Assembly: GCA_964565925.1 (NCBI GenBank)
Contig: CAZMGV010000015.1
Location: 62,001 to 126,000 of the forward strand
DNA from: CAZMGV01 sp964565925
GTDB taxonomy: Bacteria; JAGRBM01; JAHCIT01
Direction: 5' to 3'
DNA: 64,000 nucleotides
Shown: positions 63,936 through 64,000 of the stretch, one piece after another
Position numbering within the stretch: the stretch's first letter is position 1
Layout: every line of letters begins with the position of its first letter
The notes under the pieces: generated by a model
Told to the model about the DNA's origin: nothing
Database searches by the model: none
The model's input: the letters and a program-made list of their open reading frames with translations, nothing else
Position numbers and translations under genes: made by a program

Positions 63936-64000
63936 TATTTATATCAACCTCCGTTTCCCCATAAAACCGCCGTTTTGGCCCTGAATGGACCAAGCTGGCC

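Overview
The window is high-GC and densely coded, about 54 genes with few gaps. It comes from a Gram-negative bacterium: outer-membrane barrel proteins, many lipoproteins and a MacAB-TolC-type pump are present. Several families point to the former Deltaproteobacteria (Myxococcota, Bdellovibrionota, Desulfobacterota and unnamed relatives): two receiver-DUF4388(PATAN)-J-like proteins, an FrzS-like receiver with a long coiled coil, a Ser/Thr kinase next to a zinc-ribbon/double-FHA protein, a TIGR02147 protein joined to a PKD lipoprotein, and a clpP-clpX-lon cluster. This placement is an inference; there is no rRNA or other marker. I see no tRNA, rRNA, CRISPR array, insertion sequence or prophage gene.

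Layout. 1-3185: a partial gene and a glycosyltransferase on the minus strand, diverging from a membrane-anchored hydrolase. 3211-13368 (minus): a RavA/ViaA-like MoxR ATPase and VWA protein with a cyclic-nucleotide-domain protein, MurJ, an alpha/beta hydrolase, an orphan molybdopterin oxidoreductase, a secreted unknown and a half-size GDT1 transporter. 13615-20627 (plus): a giant kelch lipoprotein, then a kinase, FHA and small-protein signalling set. 20656-24697: a receiver-DUF4388-J protein, a BASS transporter, a nitroreductase and a small membrane protein. 24658-27970: an Omp85-type barrel with a 650-residue secreted partner of unknown function. 27948-32109 (minus): a small membrane protein, the FrzS-like protein, a PhnP-like hydrolase and cysteine synthase. 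32239-41280 (plus): a polytopic membrane protein, a fatty acid desaturase, clpP-clpX-lon, and the second receiver-DUF4388-J protein behind a canonical promoter. 41397-42089: a YciO-type protein.

42389-52647 (plus) holds a HEAT-repeat protein, then a tight run of nine genes: ccdA, a DsbA/DsbC-like thiol protein, a short SxtJ-like membrane protein, a NodU-type carbamoyltransferase, a DUF5989 protein, two tandem SGNH-hydrolase-like proteins (GTGA overlaps), an alpha/beta hydrolase and a tandem rhodanese that lacks the catalytic cysteine. I infer that this run decorates an exported glycan or lipid and folds the disulphide-bonded proteins needed for it. It is the best candidate here for a little-described system.

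52711-57832 is a MarR-regulated tripartite efflux operon (marR, MacA-like, MacB-like ATPase, FtsX-type permease, TolC-like) with a near-perfect palindrome covering the marR start, closed by a strong bidirectional terminator. 57914-63448 (minus) holds an Ig-like lipoprotein, an MBL hydrolase, a PKD lipoprotein translationally coupled to a TIGR02147 protein, and a small unknown gene. A four-helix membrane protein (plus) ends the window.
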